NCBI GenBank assembly: GCA_934699415.1
Contig: CAKUWO010000031.1
Span: 1 to 13,140, forward strand
Length of the DNA stretch: 13,140 nt
DNA from: an uncultured Erysipelotrichaceae bacterium
GTDB lineage: Bacteria; Bacillota_I; Bacilli_A; Erysipelotrichales; Erysipelotrichaceae
Reading direction: 5' to 3'
Shown here: piece after piece, positions 7,235 to 13,140 of the stretch
How the letters are laid out: each line of letters begins with the position of its first letter
How positions within the stretch are numbered: position 1 is the stretch's first letter
Notes under the pieces: generated by a model
Database searches by the model: none
The model's input: only the letters and a program-made list of their open reading frames with translations
What the model was told of the DNA's origin: nothing
Translations under genes and position numbers: made by a program

Positions 7235-7412
7235 TCATGAAATTTTAAGCCATATCAAAAACATAAAAATAAACAGCTTATATTGATTGCTTTGTGTATT
7301 TTCAATTACCATAAATTCTTGACCTTCAATATTATTTTTTATCACTTCTAATGCCAAACCCATCTTCCATCTTGTTATAAAACTTATGAATTATTAAAAC
7401 TAAGTGTGTATT
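7235..7412 (-). pseudogene. Decayed C-terminal remnant of an IS4-family (DDE, YREK) transposase
   Basis: About 58 codons in two frames. One frame gives LVLIIHKFYNK, the next gives RWKMGLALEVIKNNIEGQEF and then ENTQSNQYKLFIF up to a TGA at 7237-7235. Joining them by restoring two bases in AAGATGG (minus strand, about 7370) gives YNKRWKMGLALEVIK, which has exactly the Y-(2)-R-(3)-E-(6)-K spacing of IS4-family transposases, with the catalytic Glu replaced by Gly. The downstream Phe and the N-(4)-Q spacing also match IS4-type proteins such as those with KQNLKIKTF and NAVKTQ. There is no ribosome binding site or terminal repeat, and only the tail is left. It could be chance in AT-rich DNA, but several spaced residues agreeing makes that less likely. 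Confidence 0.42.
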
Positions 7413-7474
7413 TTTTCAAGGTTATAACAAGTTTAATAATTACACACGTAACAAAGTAGTGATTTTCTGATTAT

Positions 7475-7505
7475 TTAAAAAAGAGCTGGAATAACCAACT
7501 CTTTT
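7475..7505 (-). terminator. Terminator of the marR-TSUP-DUF308 operon
   Basis: On the minus strand AAAAGAGUUGG (7505-7495) pairs with CCAGCUCUUUU (7489-7479), 11 bp with one U-G pair and a five-base loop. It is followed by further U residues and lies about 28 bases after the stop of the DUF308 gene. Confidence 0.88.
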
Positions 7506-7532
7506 GACTACGTATAATTTAAAAGATTCTAT

Positions 7533-8132
7533 TTATAACTCACGATAGTCTGCATCAATCGCATCGTGTTCAGGATTGTATAAAATATCCCAAACTTCTT
7601 TTCCTGCTTTTTGAACTGCAAAGATAGAAATAATACGACTAATACCATCGATAACTAAAGTAATACCAATATAAACCATCATTGTTTCAGCAGCTGATAA
7701 AGGATTAAACAAGAATACAATGCCAGATACCATAATAATGATTGATAGGATTAAAGAAATCAATGAACCTCTAACTTTATAACGGAATAAACGGTAAGCT
7801 TCTTCAATACCATTACATCCTTCCATAACGATGTAGATACTAAAGAATATGCCTAAGAAAGCACTTAAAACATTCTTATGGGTAAATAAATAAATACCAA
7901 ATAAAATCTTTAAGACAGCTATTAATAAGCCACCCTTATTTAAACTATGGTATCTAAGCTCCAATAAGAATTCTAATAGATTGATAATGCCATTGAAGAT
8001 AATAAATATACAGATGAGTGTAACGATCAGGCTATTGGCATTTTCAGGCCATAGGCATAAAAGTAAGCCTGATAGAATGGTGATTACAGCATTAGCAATA
8101 GAAATTGTACGTAGCTGTTTGAAAAGTTCCAT
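7533..8132 (-). CDS. DUF308/HdeD-family membrane protein
   Basis: 199-residue integral membrane protein with about six hydrophobic segments in three hairpin pairs. Recurring marks of the family are VLKILFGIYLF, FFSIYIVMEGCNGIEEAY, SGIVFLFNPLSAAETMM and YIGITLVIDGISRI. HdeD in E. coli is linked to acid resistance, but most Firmicutes members have no assigned role. The start ATG at 8132 follows AAGGAGGGG (minus, 8145-8137), and the gene lies 17 bases after the stop of the TSUP gene, so the two share a transcript. The hydrophilic tail (residues ~175-199, KAGKEVWDILYNPEHDAIDADYREL) is acidic and probably cytoplasmic. It is the last gene before the operon terminator. In this context it might assist the permease or the stress response sensed by the MarR protein; that is inference. 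Confidence 0.85.
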   Translation of the reverse strand: MELFKQLRTISIANAVITILSGLLLCLWPENANSLIVTLICIFIIFNGIINLLEFLLELRYHSLNKGGLLIAVLKILFGIYLFTHKNVLSAFLGIFFSIYIVMEGCNGIEEAYRLFRYKVRGSLISLILSIIIMVSGIVFLFNPLSAAETMMVYIGITLVIDGISRIISIFAVQKAGKEVWDILYNPEHDAIDADYREL

Positions 8133-8149
8133 ATAAAACCCCTCCTTAA

Positions 8150-8920
8150 CTATAAAAGATAGTTAGCAGCAAGAATCGCAATACTGGTCACGATTAAGAC
8201 AATACCAACAATTCTATTAAGTGTTAAACTATCGGATTTATTGGCAATAACAGATGCAATTCTTGCCCAGATGAATGTAAATAAAACACATAAAAGCAAG
8301 ACATCAATTGCAATATTTCCACCAATCATAAAATGAGAAATACTACCTGTTAGAGCGGTGAAAGCCATGATGAAGACACTAGTACCTACTGCCATATGCA
8401 TTTCGTATTTCAAAAGAGAAGTAAGCACAAATAGCAACATCATGCCACCACCAGCTCCAACAAAGCCACAAATAAAGCCTACAAGTGATCCGCCGAGTAT
8501 AGCTTTCTTAATTCTTTCTTTTGCAGATAAAGAGGTAGCATTCTCTTTTGATGGAGTAACCGGTTTTAAAATAAAACGTAATCCTAAAATAATCATCATG
8601 AATTGCATTGAGCCACTCATGGTACTAGCTGGTAAAAAGCTAGCTACATAAGAGCCGCATACAGTCATTAATAAAACTGATATTAATAAAGGAATACTGT
8701 TTTTAATATCAAGATTGCCATTCTTATAATAGGTATAAGCACTTCCAGCGCTAGCTAAAACATCGCTTGCTAAACCAATACCAATTGCTTGATATGGTTC
8801 GATATTTAAGAAAGTTGTAAGTAAAGGACCAATAACAGCAGCAGCACTCATACCAGCAAATCCAGTGCCAATACCTGCTCCTGCTCCTGCTAAGAAACAG
8901 ATGAGAATTTTAAATAACAT
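8150..8920 (-). CDS. TauE/SafE (TSUP) family anion permease
   Basis: 256-residue polytopic protein of the TauE/SafE family, whose members move sulfite, sulfonates, sulfoacetate, thiosulfate and related small anions across the membrane. It shows the expected internal duplication: a glycine-rich first repeat (GAGAGIGTGFAG, residues 12-23) and a second (GFVGAGGGM, 152-160), each at the head of a set of about four membrane segments, separated by a polar linker (VTPSKENATSLSAKERIKK). Length is normal. The start is the ATG at 8920, only six bases after the marR stop. Its ribosome binding site AAGGAGG (8941-8935) lies in the last codons of marR, 14 bases before the start, which is long and suggests translational coupling. 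Being controlled by a MarR-type repressor fits an exporter induced by a toxic or redox-active compound, but the substrate is not visible. Confidence 0.88.
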   Translation of the reverse strand: MLFKILICFLAGAGAGIGTGFAGMSAAAVIGPLLTTFLNIEPYQAIGIGLASDVLASAGSAYTYYKNGNLDIKNSIPLLISVLLMTVCGSYVASFLPASTMSGSMQFMMIILGLRFILKPVTPSKENATSLSAKERIKKAILGGSLVGFICGFVGAGGGMMLLFVLTSLLKYEMHMAVGTSVFIMAFTALTGSISHFMIGGNIAIDVLLLCVLFTFIWARIASVIANKSDSLTLNRIVGIVLIVTSIAILAANYLL

Positions 8921-8926
8921 ATAAAA

Positions 8927-9358
8927 CTATTTATCCTCCTTTAAATGCACATTTGCATTATTGCAAATACGATCAAATAAATTGCGACACTGTTCTATAT
9001 CCGAAGTGCTAAATCCTTCAAATAAGGCTTTAAAAAATCTTTCTTGCATATCTTTTCCATAAGCTGCAATTGGCATAGCTTTAGGAGTAAGTGAGATATG
9101 ACGATTCTTGCGATTGCCTCTTTGAAATTCAATCTTGATTAATTGTTTAAGTTCAAGATTACTTAAAGCTAAAGAAACATGTGACTTTGTAAGATGACGT
9201 ATACGCACAATATCACTAGCAGTATCATATTGTGGATAACTATAAAGAAACATGATGATATCAAATTGCATCTGTGTAAGACAATATTTCTCCCTTACTT
9301 CTTTACAGTATTGCTCATGTAGAGAATGTACTACATTTTGTTTATCCCAGAAAAGCAT
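8927..9358 (-). CDS. MarR-family transcriptional regulator
   Basis: 143-residue winged-helix DNA-binding protein, expected to act as a dimer and usually to repress its own operon until a ligand or oxidant releases it. The helix-turn-helix is about residues 45-67 (TASDIVRIRHLTKSHVSLALSNLE). The wing is FQRGNRKNRHISLTPKA, with the basic stretch and the S/L-T-P turn of the family. Flanking helices at both ends make the dimer. Start: the ATG at 9358 has GAGGAGA (9369-9363) at five-base spacing; the frame stays open ten codons further, but that start (9388) has no binding site and would overlap the promoter region. Four cysteines occur: Cys18 and Cys26 in the N-terminal dimer helices, Cys124 and Cys132 near the end, so redox sensing is possible. 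First gene of a tight three-gene operon with a TSUP permease and a DUF308 protein. Confidence 0.88.
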   Translation of the reverse strand: MLFWDKQNVVHSLHEQYCKEVREKYCLTQMQFDIIMFLYSYPQYDTASDIVRIRHLTKSHVSLALSNLELKQLIKIEFQRGNRKNRHISLTPKAMPIAAYGKDMQERFFKALFEGFSTSDIEQCRNLFDRICNNANVHLKEDK

Positions 9359-9372
9359 AATATCTCCTCTTA

Positions 9373-9386
9373 GTTCAAAATAGAAC
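9373..9386. promoter_or_regulatory. Possible MarR operator
   Basis: Inverted repeat GTTC-(6)-GAAC between the -10 boxes and the ribosome binding site of the marR gene, where a bound repressor would block initiation. The arms are short (4 bp), so this is a weak candidate based on location. Confidence 0.28.
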
Positions 9387-9390
9387 AATT

Positions 9391-9421
9391 ATTATATTAT
9401 ACTATCTAGAGAATTTGTCAA
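9391..9421 (-). promoter_or_regulatory. Promoter of the marR operon
   Basis: On the minus strand a perfect TTGACA (9421-9416) is followed by two overlapping TATAAT boxes (9401-9396 and 9396-9391). The spacers are 14 and 19 bases, neither the ideal 17, so strength is uncertain. A MarR-type activator or repressor could act by changing access to this spacer. Confidence 0.6.
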
Positions 9422-9444
9422 TAAAAGACGCTAATTAGCGTCTT
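9421..9444 (-). terminator. Terminator of the large membrane protein gene (minus strand)
   Basis: The perfect palindrome AAGACGCTAATTAGCGTCTT (9425-9444) gives a 7-bp stem with a six-base loop. On the minus strand it is followed by TTAT, so the U-tract is CUUUUAU. It ends exactly at the -35 box of the marR promoter, insulating that operon from the gene behind it. It starts 66 bases after the stop of the gene at 9511. Confidence 0.72.
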
Positions 9445-9510
9445 AATTAGATAAATTTCAGAAAAACGGGGCAAAATTTTATGAAGATAATACAGAATCA
9501 AAACTTCATT

Positions 9511-11172
9511 TTATTTAAAAGCTTTTAGTTGTTTAAAGGCAATCACTAATAATGTTGAAAAGCTAATGATAAGTGATAAATGTTGAATAATAGTTCCACC
9601 GTAATAGATATGATACTCATAGTCACCATCAAGAGTATAGAAACCAACTTTCTCATAATTGGGGATATCAACAATTTCTAATGGTATTTTATTACCATCT
9701 TTTAAAGCATAGCCTTTATAACCTTTATAGTAAGTTAAAGGCATCATTAATAACTCATCACCATCACTATCATAATTAAAATCTAAATGTAAGAAATAAC
9801 GATTAAATTCATAAATAACATCTTCATATTTACCGTCATCATTAACCCTTTTAATAAAGGTTGTTTCTTCTAAATAGTCATTAATTTCAGTAATTGGTAG
9901 ATATTCAGCACCTATAATTTCTTTTTCGTTATAGTCTTTATTGAGAATATCACTATAATTGAAGATTACTTCTTTTGGCGTATTGTCTTTTATTCTTTTG
10001 GCATTTATTAATTGATAATTAAACTGCATACTTATTATCAAAGTATAAATGATAGCGATATATGGCAATAGGTGATGTAACTTATAAGCGACATAAGATG
10101 CTGAGATAGCTAAGAATGGATAAGCAATAATATTGAATCTAAAAGCGAATTGTAAACCATTAAAAGGTTTAATAAGATACATTGGAATAATATTAAAAGA
10201 TGCTAATAAAGCGATATAACCGATGATAGTTAAATATTTAAGATATTTAGAATCATCTTTAATAAAGAAGATGAAGATTGGTAAAAGAAGTAAGATGTAG
10301 CCTGTAGGATTACTAGTCCAAATATCTAAAGTCATAAAAGGATCTAATAACACTTTTAGAGGGACAATATTATTATTGAGAGAATAGATACTAGTTAATT
10401 TCTTAATCCATAAATTATGGCTAATCATAGCTTCCACCATTGGTAGTAAAAACCATAATGATAAAAGAATAGCGATTAATGCTGCTTTAAAGGTGGTTAT
10501 TAAAAGTTTGAGATTAGCTTCTTTATGATTATTAAAGAAAAAGATAATCATAAATATGAGATAAATAAAACAATATAAAGCGAAACTTAAGTTATGTGAA
10601 AAAAGTAAGGTCACAAAGGAAAAAGCTAATAGCAGATAATTATCTTCTTTAAGAATTAATATTTTGTAGAAAGCGTATAAAAGTAAAGGCAAGAAACATA
10701 AAGCTAGATATTCACCAAAGGCTAAGCGAACATAAGCATCTAAGAAACGATATTGACCCAATAAGAAAACGATAGCTACAGTACGATATAATTTTTCTTC
10801 TTTAAATATCTTTTTAAAACAATAAAAAGCAATAATTGTGCCAATTAAAGTATAGAAGATATACATCAATTTAAAGCTTATAAGTAAAGGACATCCAAGA
10901 TAATAAATAAGGGCGAAAGGATATAAAAAGAAATCGCAATAGAATAAAGCTGATGCATAGCCATAGCCATTATTAGTATAAGGGTAGATTTTAGGTAATA
11001 ATTGATGGTCTAATAATGCATCTTTAATACCAACTAAACGATTAAGATGATAACCACCATCGATTAATTGAAAATAGATATCATTTCTTAAGAAAGAAAA
11101 AGAAAAGACAATTGTGATAAGAATTATTAAGATGATATCAATGGTTAGATTTTTATTTATTTTCTTACTCAT
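9511..11172 (-). CDS. Large polytopic membrane protein, GT-C/YfhO-like (6-pyruvoyl-tetrahydropterin synthase-related membrane family)
   Basis: 553-residue protein with about eleven to thirteen membrane segments. The first outer loop carries the conserved Asp38-Gly-Gly-Tyr-His41-Leu-Asn-Arg motif and GYGYASALFY (69-78). FGEYLALCFLPLLLYAFYK and LLFSHNLSFALYCFIYL follow further on. These are the marks of a Firmicutes family usually labelled 6-pyruvoyl-tetrahydropterin synthase-related membrane protein or YfhO-like; the name reflects a domain label, not a demonstrated reaction. The layout (acidic residue in the first loop, many segments, beta-rich outer tail) is that of GT-C enzymes. The last 150 residues (from about NYSDILNKDYNEKE) are hydrophilic and rich in Tyr/Asp, with YYKGYKGYALKDGNKIPLE, probably an extracytoplasmic domain, before one final anchor segment. 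The start ATG at 11172 has GAGGG four bases upstream. It diverges from the GT-C gene at 11250; substrate unknown. Confidence 0.8.
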   Translation of the reverse strand: MSKKINKNLTIDIILIILITIVFSFSFLRNDIYFQLIDGGYHLNRLVGIKDALLDHQLLPKIYPYTNNGYGYASALFYCDFFLYPFALIYYLGCPLLISFKLMYIFYTLIGTIIAFYCFKKIFKEEKLYRTVAIVFLLGQYRFLDAYVRLAFGEYLALCFLPLLLYAFYKILILKEDNYLLLAFSFVTLLFSHNLSFALYCFIYLIFMIIFFFNNHKEANLKLLITTFKAALIAILLSLWFLLPMVEAMISHNLWIKKLTSIYSLNNNIVPLKVLLDPFMTLDIWTSNPTGYILLLLPIFIFFIKDDSKYLKYLTIIGYIALLASFNIIPMYLIKPFNGLQFAFRFNIIAYPFLAISASYVAYKLHHLLPYIAIIYTLIISMQFNYQLINAKRIKDNTPKEVIFNYSDILNKDYNEKEIIGAEYLPITEINDYLEETTFIKRVNDDGKYEDVIYEFNRYFLHLDFNYDSDGDELLMMPLTYYKGYKGYALKDGNKIPLEIVDIPNYEKVGFYTLDGDYEYHIYYGGTIIQHLSLIISFSTLLVIAFKQLKAFK

Positions 11173-11191
11173 AAGACCCTCACAATTTTAA

Positions 11192-11199
11192 ATTATAAT
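11192..11199. promoter_or_regulatory. Possible shared -10 box of the divergent gene pair
   Basis: The 77-base gap between the divergent genes contains the palindrome ATTATAAT, which gives TATAAT on both strands (plus 11194-11199, minus 11197-11192). No convincing -35 is visible on either side, so this is a weak call. If both promoters use it, they would compete for polymerase. Confidence 0.28.
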
Positions 11200-11249
11200 T
11201 CAAAAGGCATTATTTGTGCTAAAGTGATAGCGATATACAGGAGAGAGCT

Positions 11250-12743
11250 ATGGGTTTAGAAAAGTTTTCAGTTAAAGTAGTTCAATTAGCTTTTACTTTA
11301 TTTTTGATCTTATTTACAATCAGTAGTTTTTTCTTTAGTGCTTATCGCGACCCGCTCACCAATATTGCATCTTATAATTATTTTCCAATTATATCATTTG
11401 TATTAGTTACTATATTAATAGCTATTTTATATTTCTTAAAGAAGAAAGCTTATTTGAAACAATTTGATAGTAAAAAGAATTTAGCTATTTTCTTGGTTTT
11501 AGCTTTTATTTTAGCTTTATATTGGAATATTTCTAATCCTTCTGGTTTATATGATTTAGATGATGCTTATAATGTTATGCGAAGTGCTAGAGCTTTTGTG
11601 GAACATGATTACGGCCCTATTTCATATCGTACATATATGAATACCTATCCTAATAACTTCGGTTTATTTACATATGATGCATTACTTGTTAAGTTATTTG
11701 GACAGCACGCGGAATCGGTATTCAGATTAATTTCAACCATCTTTATGCTTATTGGCTATATCTATTTATATAAGATTGTTGAATCATTTACAGATGATGA
11801 AGAGATTAAAAATATCTTAGTATTCTTATTCTATTTATCACCACAACTTATTTTTTATACTTACTTTGTCTATGGTAATGTTTTGTCTTATAGCTTAGGT
11901 AATATGTCTTTATACTATTTTATTAAATATTATCAAGATGATAAGAAATTAAATCTATTCTTAGCTATTATATTCATTACAATCTCAATCTTTATTAAGA
12001 ATAATTCAGCCATTATCATGGTTGCTGAAGCAATCTTCTTATTTGTAAGAATGATTAAGAAAAGAAAACCAATATTATTACTCATTATTATCTTAATGTT
12101 TGGTTCTTTCTTTTATGCAACTGAAGGTATTATTTCGGTATATGAGAAGATATCGGGTACTAGCTATGATAATCGTTTGCCTAAGATTTGTTGGATTGCT
12201 TATGGTTTGAATTATGATGAGCAAAATCCTGGTGGCTATTTTAATGAATTTGAAGTCTATTATGCTGAAAATGATTATGTTGCTGAATTTACAGCTTTAA
12301 GAGCTGAGCAATTCATTGATGGTGTTTTAGAAGCATTTAAAGATCGCCCATATCTTATCCCTTCTTTTTATGGTCAAAAGATGTTGATATCATGGGCTAA
12401 TCCAGAATTTGAAATCTTTAATCAATACGCCAAAGTAGGTTTAACAGGTTTTAATTATGATTTAGTATTTGGTAAAGCTCATAATGTTTTTAAACAATAT
12501 CTAGATGGCGGACAGAATCTTATCACTTTAGGTTTATTTATCTATTTAATTAAATCTTTATATAAAGAAAGAGACTTTATTAAACTTTTATTACCAACAG
12601 TTATCTTTGGTGGTTTCTTATTCCATTCTTTCTGGGAAACTAAAGCTATCTATTTATATCAATATTATTTCTTATTATTACCTTATGCATCCATTGGCTT
12701 ATCCACTTTATTGAATAGAAAAGAGGTTAATAAAAATGCTTAA
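11250..12743 (+). CDS. Polytopic membrane glycosyltransferase, GT-C fold (GT39-like)
   Basis: 497-residue protein with about eleven membrane segments. The first outer loop has LYDLDDAYNVMRSARAF, with Asp102, Asp104 and Asp105, then EHDYGPISYRTYMNTYPNNFG. The acidic cluster followed by a YPNN stretch is typical of Firmicutes GT-C proteins that use polyprenyl-phosphate sugars at the outer face of the membrane. A hydrophilic stretch of about 120 residues (from ISVYEKISGTSYDN to VFGKAHNVF) is probably an outer domain near the active site. Start: AGGAG (11239-11243) six bases before the ATG. The end overlaps the glutaredoxin-like gene by eight bases, so the two are translated from one message. It differs in sequence from the GT-C protein at 3658, so it is not a recent duplicate; the acceptor is unknown, with a cell-surface glycan or polymer most likely. 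Confidence 0.8.
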   Translation: MGLEKFSVKVVQLAFTLFLILFTISSFFFSAYRDPLTNIASYNYFPIISFVLVTILIAILYFLKKKAYLKQFDSKKNLAIFLVLAFILALYWNISNPSGLYDLDDAYNVMRSARAFVEHDYGPISYRTYMNTYPNNFGLFTYDALLVKLFGQHAESVFRLISTIFMLIGYIYLYKIVESFTDDEEIKNILVFLFYLSPQLIFYTYFVYGNVLSYSLGNMSLYYFIKYYQDDKKLNLFLAIIFITISIFIKNNSAIIMVAEAIFLFVRMIKKRKPILLLIIILMFGSFFYATEGIISVYEKISGTSYDNRLPKICWIAYGLNYDEQNPGGYFNEFEVYYAENDYVAEFTALRAEQFIDGVLEAFKDRPYLIPSFYGQKMLISWANPEFEIFNQYAKVGLTGFNYDLVFGKAHNVFKQYLDGGQNLITLGLFIYLIKSLYKERDFIKLLLPTVIFGGFLFHSFWETKAIYLYQYYFLLLPYASIGLSTLLNRKEVNKNA

Positions 12744-13050
12744 AATATATAGTAATAAAAATTGTCCTGATTGTATTGCTTGTAAGAAAAACTTAGATTA
12801 TTACCAAATCCCTTATGAAGATATTGATGTCTTAGACTCGCTTTATAATTTAAAAACTTTTCTAGTTTTAAGAGATGATTTAAAAGTTTTTGATCGTTGT
12901 AAAGAAATTCATGATATTGGCTTGCCTGCTTTAGTACTTGATAATGGTGATATCACACTTGATTGGGAAGGATATCTTTTAAAAGAAGGTAAAGAAATTA
13001 TCTTTAAACTTGAAGGCAACAGTTGTTCCCTTGACGGTAAAGGATGTTAA
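12736..13050 (+). CDS. Glutaredoxin-like thiol-disulfide protein with cysteine-rich tail
   Basis: 104-residue protein of thioredoxin fold, glutaredoxin group. The active site CPDC (Cys10-Cys13) follows the first beta strand (LKIYSNKN), and the cis-Pro is Pro64 in IGLPALVLDNG. It has extra cysteines beyond the family core: Cys16 (making CxxCxxC), Cys55, and a C-terminal pair Cys97 and Cys104 in NSCSLDGKGC. The tail could act as a resolving pair or bind a metal. The organism may use bacillithiol, coenzyme A or another thiol in place of glutathione; the sequence does not tell. Start: AGAGGT (12722-12727) eight bases before the ATG, which lies inside the last codons of the GT-C gene (eight-base overlap), so translation is coupled. 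The pairing with a membrane glycosyltransferase has no obvious reason and may only be shared transcription. Confidence 0.85.
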   Translation: MLKIYSNKNCPDCIACKKNLDYYQIPYEDIDVLDSLYNLKTFLVLRDDLKVFDRCKEIHDIGLPALVLDNGDITLDWEGYLLKEGKEIIFKLEGNSCSLDGKGC

Positions 13051-13063
13051 AAGGCACTAAATA

Positions 13064-13090
13064 TGGACTTGTCAAATAAAAGTAGACAGG
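13064..13090. mobile_element. Probable terminal inverted repeat of an IS3-family (IS150-like) element, cut by the window edge
   Basis: The stretch begins TGGACTTGTC and ends AAAAGTAGACAGG. A TG terminus followed by an AAAAGT(T)AGACA block is the usual layout of IS150-group ends. It starts 14 bases after the stop of the glutaredoxin-like gene. No transposase is visible because the window stops 50 bases later. Whether this is the left or right end cannot be decided here. Confidence 0.42.
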
Positions 13091-13107
13091 TTTAAAAAGA
13101 CAGCTTA

Positions 13108-13140
13108 AAGCCCTGTGAGAGTGTAAACTCTGCAGGGCTT
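13108..13140 (+). terminator. Strong hairpin at the window edge, terminator-like
   Basis: AAGCCCTG (13108-13115) pairs with CAGGGCTT (13133-13140). Inside, AGAGT (13118-13122) pairs with ACTCT (13127-13131) around a GTAA (GNRA) loop, with a small mismatch between the stems. The 3' arm ends in TT at the last base, so the T-tract, if any, lies outside. It could end the GT-C/glutaredoxin transcript, or be the hairpin that many insertion sequences carry next to their end. Confidence 0.55.

Larger units (their letters stand above)
6747..7474. other. Gene-free interval of about 0.7 kb
   Basis: There is no intact gene here on either strand. The interval holds a GC-rich RNA candidate (6997-7068), its putative -10 box (7075-7080), a stretch complementary to the ribosome binding site of the next minus-strand gene (6931-6944), and a decayed transposase tail (7235-7412). 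The rest (6768-6930, 7104-7234, 7413-7474) is AT-rich, and I see nothing in it that I can support. Confidence 0.7.

Noticed and set aside
7371..7447. Three words and their reverse complements in the order A B C then A' B' C': CTTGTTATAA (7371-7380) with 7422-7431, ATTATTAAA (7390-7398) with 7432-7440, GTGTGTA (7404-7410) with 7441-7447.
   Set aside because: The order is parallel, so they cannot form one nested hairpin, only competing or pseudoknotted pairs. In sequence this AT-rich the first two could be chance, and part of it lies in the transposase remnant.
9359..9388. Ten-codon N-terminal extension of the MarR protein.
   Set aside because: No ribosome binding site before 9388, while the ATG at 9358 has GAGGAGA at five bases; the extension would cover the binding site and the putative operator.
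1..13140. CRISPR arrays, tRNA or rRNA genes, toxin-antitoxin pairs, restriction or phage-defence genes.
   Set aside because: I looked for regular direct repeats, cloverleaf folds and known protein motifs on both strands and found none.

Overview
The window looks like chromosomal DNA of a low-GC Gram-positive bacterium. The genes are strongly AT-rich, with strong AAGGAGG-type ribosome binding sites, TTGACA/TATAAT-like promoters and short U-tailed terminators. TGG is used for Trp, and recognised genes stop at TAA or TAG, so nothing suggests a recoded TGA. The OppF-like ATPase with a long coiled-coil insert, a shape I otherwise know from mycoplasmas, suggests an Erysipelotrichia or other Mollicutes-related Firmicute. 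That placement is inference.

Layout. (1) 3-3219, plus strand: the 3' part of an oligopeptide-transporter ATPase (OppF/DppF type), then one base later a leaderless gamma-glutamyltransferase-like peptidase; together they read as peptide import plus intracellular gamma-glutamyl peptide cleavage. (2) 3224-3604: a free-standing HU gene with its own promoter and terminator. (3) 3606-5413: a monocistronic GT-C (GT39-like) membrane glycosyltransferase, ending in a terminator that contains its stop codon. (4) 5417-6746, minus strand: a second polytopic membrane protein of the kind found in surface-polysaccharide regions, broken by a one-base frameshift, with its own terminator. (5) 6747-7474: about 0.7 kb without an intact gene. 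It holds a small GC-rich structured-RNA candidate on the minus strand with a TATAAT box just upstream, a stretch complementary to the next gene's ribosome binding site, and a decayed IS4-type transposase tail. (6) 7475-9421, minus strand: a three-gene operon, marR-type regulator, TauE/SafE (TSUP) anion permease, and DUF308/HdeD membrane protein. (7) 9421-13050: a large polytopic membrane protein (minus) divergent from another GT-C glycosyltransferase (plus), whose end overlaps a glutaredoxin-like gene with a cysteine-rich tail. (8) From 13064: what looks like the terminal inverted repeat of an IS3-family (IS150-like) element running out of the window, with a strong hairpin at the very edge.

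Taken together, 3.6-12.7 kb is an accessory, envelope-glycan region: four large membrane proteins of GT-C or related type in alternating orientation, each with its own signals, no nucleotide-sugar genes, and traces of insertion sequences and gene decay. The best candidate for something undescribed is the minus-strand RNA at 6997-7068, which could be a stand-alone small RNA or the regulatory leader of the broken gene downstream. Function calls rest on reading motifs by eye; no database search was possible.
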